A stretch of 64,000 nucleotides of DNA, from positions 38,518,067 through 38,582,066 of the forward strand of contig NC_134276.1 in the NCBI RefSeq assembly GCF_949628215.1. The letters run 5' to 3'. A program made the translations under genes and the position numbers. The notes under the pieces were generated by a model, which saw only the letters and a list, made by a program, of their open reading frames with translations, ran no database searches and was not told the origin of the DNA. This document shows, piece after piece, positions 61,801 to 64,000 of the stretch. The stretch comes from Phalacrocorax aristotelis. Taxonomy: Eukaryota; Chordata; Aves; Suliformes; Phalacrocoracidae. Each line of letters begins with the position of its first letter. Within the stretch, counting starts at the first letter, position 1.

Positions 61801-64000
61801 AAATACGGTGTGTTATCTCAGTATTTAAATACTTACATAGATGTAAATCAGGATATACCATTAAAACATGGGTTAAAAGTGTATGCTATCCAGGACCCTT
61901 ACCATGTGCATTAATAACATTATTTTCCCATTTTATGATGATATGAAATAATTTATTTAGCTCTGATATTGATGGCAGTACACTGAATGGGGAAAATACA
62001 ACTTTCAACATCTAGATCATCTTGTTATGTAGTATTGCTTGATAGAATGCTAGAAATAAATATTACCATTTATTATGGAAGAACATTTACTCTTCTTTCT
62101 TTTGTTTGATGTTACCGTAATTACTGTTAGGGTCATCGTACAGTGGGAGTGGGAGAGGCTTTAAAAGGTATCAGGGCAGTTAAGTTTACTAGGAGGTTCC
62201 AAGTACGTACTTGTTTTATTTGTTAAACTGTGATCCTGTGTCCAAGTCAGTTTAAACACGAAGCAGAGATGTTGAATTCTGGATTACTACTTCGACTGAT
62301 AACACTAATGAAGCATTATATTTTTCACCTTCTAGGAACGCTTTCTGTTTTATAGTTGAAAGTACTTGTAAGTGCTGAGGTTTTCGTTTAACTGTTAGTT
62401 GGAGGAGAGCATGAGGGGGAATATAGTCAGCAAAGGAGCTGAAGAGAAGGTGGGTGATTTTCAAGGGTATGGTTCTGACTGCAGAGTAGTGATTCCTGAA
62501 TGAGGCATATTTTGTGTTGAAGCAATGAGCTGCTCAGGAATGCTGAGAGGATCCTTATGTAAAAAATATGATCCATCAAGCAGCTTATCTTTCAAAACAG
62601 ATTGTATAATGAGCAGAGTCATGAGTTGTGGTTTTAAAAACTTTTTCAGGGTTGTGTTTTTTAATTCAGATGGAACATACACATACATCTGTGTAATACA
62701 TGTGTAATTATAGATAGACTTGAGAGTTGCCGTTCAGCTAGTCTAAGAAACATCTTGGAGTTCTGCCTTGTGGCAAGTAGTTGCCCAGTTCCCCTGTAAC
62801 TTTTCACTTGAGTGCTGTCTCAAATGTTTTATCTATTTTTGATACAAAATAATATAAAATTTGTTTGTAACTATGAAAATCAGAGAATGAAAGAAGTGGA
62901 TACATCAGTGTGCACACTTAATTTTTTAAGCTAAACCAGCTTGGGTTTGTTTAAGAGTTAAAATAGTTTTTTAACATATAGTATATAATGATTTCAAATA
63001 ATTTTTGTGTCATTAAATAAAGTATGTAACACCTTTTAATTTTTTTGTTTTGTTTTAATGGCTGATGAAGTCTCTTACTGTCAAATTGGCCTGAAACTTT
63101 TCTTGCATACATTTCAGAATTTCCTTTTGAAGGCTTGGCTAAATTGGAGACCATCCCTGTGGAATGAGCAAATGAGGAAACAAGAACTTGGAGTGTTTTA
63201 TATGCTTGAGGTGTTGAGTTCTGTTAATCCACCAAATTTTCAACTTTGATAGATACCTGTTACAGAAATTAATGATGGATGCTCATTATGATCTTGGACA
63301 CTTAGGCAAAAATATTCTCTATTGCATGGTTTTTGAGATGGAAAGAAGATTTCCTTGGACAATGCAGCTAAGGGTTTACCACCATGTCATTTTCTCTAAA
63401 TCTGGAAATGGGGAAGAGAAGGGAAGAGGAAACTTATTTCTAATCATGTAATTTCTAACTGTCTCTTCTGTTTTCTTAGTTTACATTTCATTTCCTGACC
63501 TAACCATGTTGCCATATGATAACAGCATGAAGAAATGGAAAAAGCTTAATTTAGTCTAGAACAATAATTGCTATTATATTCTAGCTGTGATCATATTTTT
63601 TTCATGCTATAGCACTAGAGAGATGAGCTTAGTGCTTTATAACTGCAGAATTCCACTCTTACATGTTTTCCAGTTTCTTCTTTAGGTTTGAGTTGGTAAT
63701 TTTTTGTTTGTTTTCTGTGCAGAATAATTACTGTGTTCCATTGTTGTTTCATTCTTAAATTAATAACATAATTTTAATCATGCACTAACAGTAATAACTG
63801 ACTTCTCCCCTCCTTTGGCCACCCTCCTACCTCACCCCCCCCAGTTATTGGCTGACCAGAAAAAATTAATTTTCTTTTAGATGAAATGTTTTTGTGACTG
63901 ACTTAGGAAGGAAAGGAAGTGAAAGCTTGAGTTAGAGCATCATTCAAAAAAAAGGGAGAATAAAGACCGTGTTTTGCTCTCCTGTTACACATCGGCTGGC
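58801..64000. other. Putative intron continuation, no exon confirmed
   Basis: AT-rich DNA with an A17 run at 61371-61387 and an A/G-rich tract near 59229-59265. Overlapping short frames on both strands lack recognisable domains. No further transposable element was recognised. Confidence 0.4.

Larger units (their letters stand above)
52618..64000 (+). other. Putative first intron (partial) of the 52.6-kb gene
   Basis: Starts with GTAAGT and runs beyond the window if the first exon is real. The first 340 bp remain CpG-island sequence; the rest is AT-rich. It contains a young CR1 (53513-54075) and an ancient CR1 (about 58032-58800). Homopolymer A runs lie at 57356-57370 and 61371-61387. No exon with both good splice sites and a recognisable domain was found. 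One acceptor-like site at 61120-61121 is discussed as a weak finding. Confidence 0.4.

Noticed and set aside
1-64000. Search for CRISPR arrays, operons, toxin genes and phage-like modules
   Set aside because: The CR1/LTR repeats and the CpG island show vertebrate nuclear DNA. No regularly spaced repeats or compact gene clusters are present.

Overview
The window looks like bird nuclear DNA. It is AT-rich and gene-poor. Its recognisable interspersed repeats are CR1 LINEs of the avian kind, two solitary LTRs (one with the layout of bird ERVL-type LTRs), and short palindromic relics of the sort shared by birds, crocodilians and turtles. No L1, Alu-like or other mammalian repeats were seen. There are no bacterial operons, CRISPR arrays, rRNA genes or convincing tRNA genes. 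All identifications were made by eye from remembered family features; no search was run.

Layout: 0-2.4 kb holds two 5'-truncated CR1 copies on the minus strand. From 2.4 to 27 kb the sequence is mostly unique non-coding DNA. It contains a possible ancient LINE (11.7-12.5 kb), palindromic MITE-like relics (12.65, 13.0, 23.0 and 24.5 kb) and a CpG-enriched patch at 16.6-16.9 kb. A CR1 copy lies at 27.3 kb, a solo ERVL-like LTR at 29.3-30.0 kb, another MITE relic at 32.9 kb, an old CR1 at 33.6-34.0 kb and a possible CR1 tail at 34.7 kb. The most structured region is 40.4-44.8 kb. There an unusually long CR1, keeping part of ORF1 and most of ORF2, was split by a 704-bp solo LTR flanked by a perfect 5-bp target duplication. 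From 44.8 to 52 kb the sequence is mostly unassigned.

The only good protein-gene evidence is a CpG island at about 52.06-52.96 kb. It has GC-box, ETS-like and YY1-like motifs and no TATA box seen. A well-placed ATG at 52577 opens a short first coding exon ending at a consensus GTAAGT donor, so the gene would run rightwards out of the window. I do not recognise the 13 complete residues, so no symbol is given. The rest of the window (52.6-64 kb) would be its long first intron, holding a young CR1 (53.5-54.1 kb) and a very old CR1 (58.0-58.8 kb).

No novel multi-gene system is visible. The items most worth a second look are the first exon and its upstream ORF, the nested CR1/LTR structure with paired NRF1-like sites, the inverted pair of near-identical CR1 copies, and the palindromic relic families.
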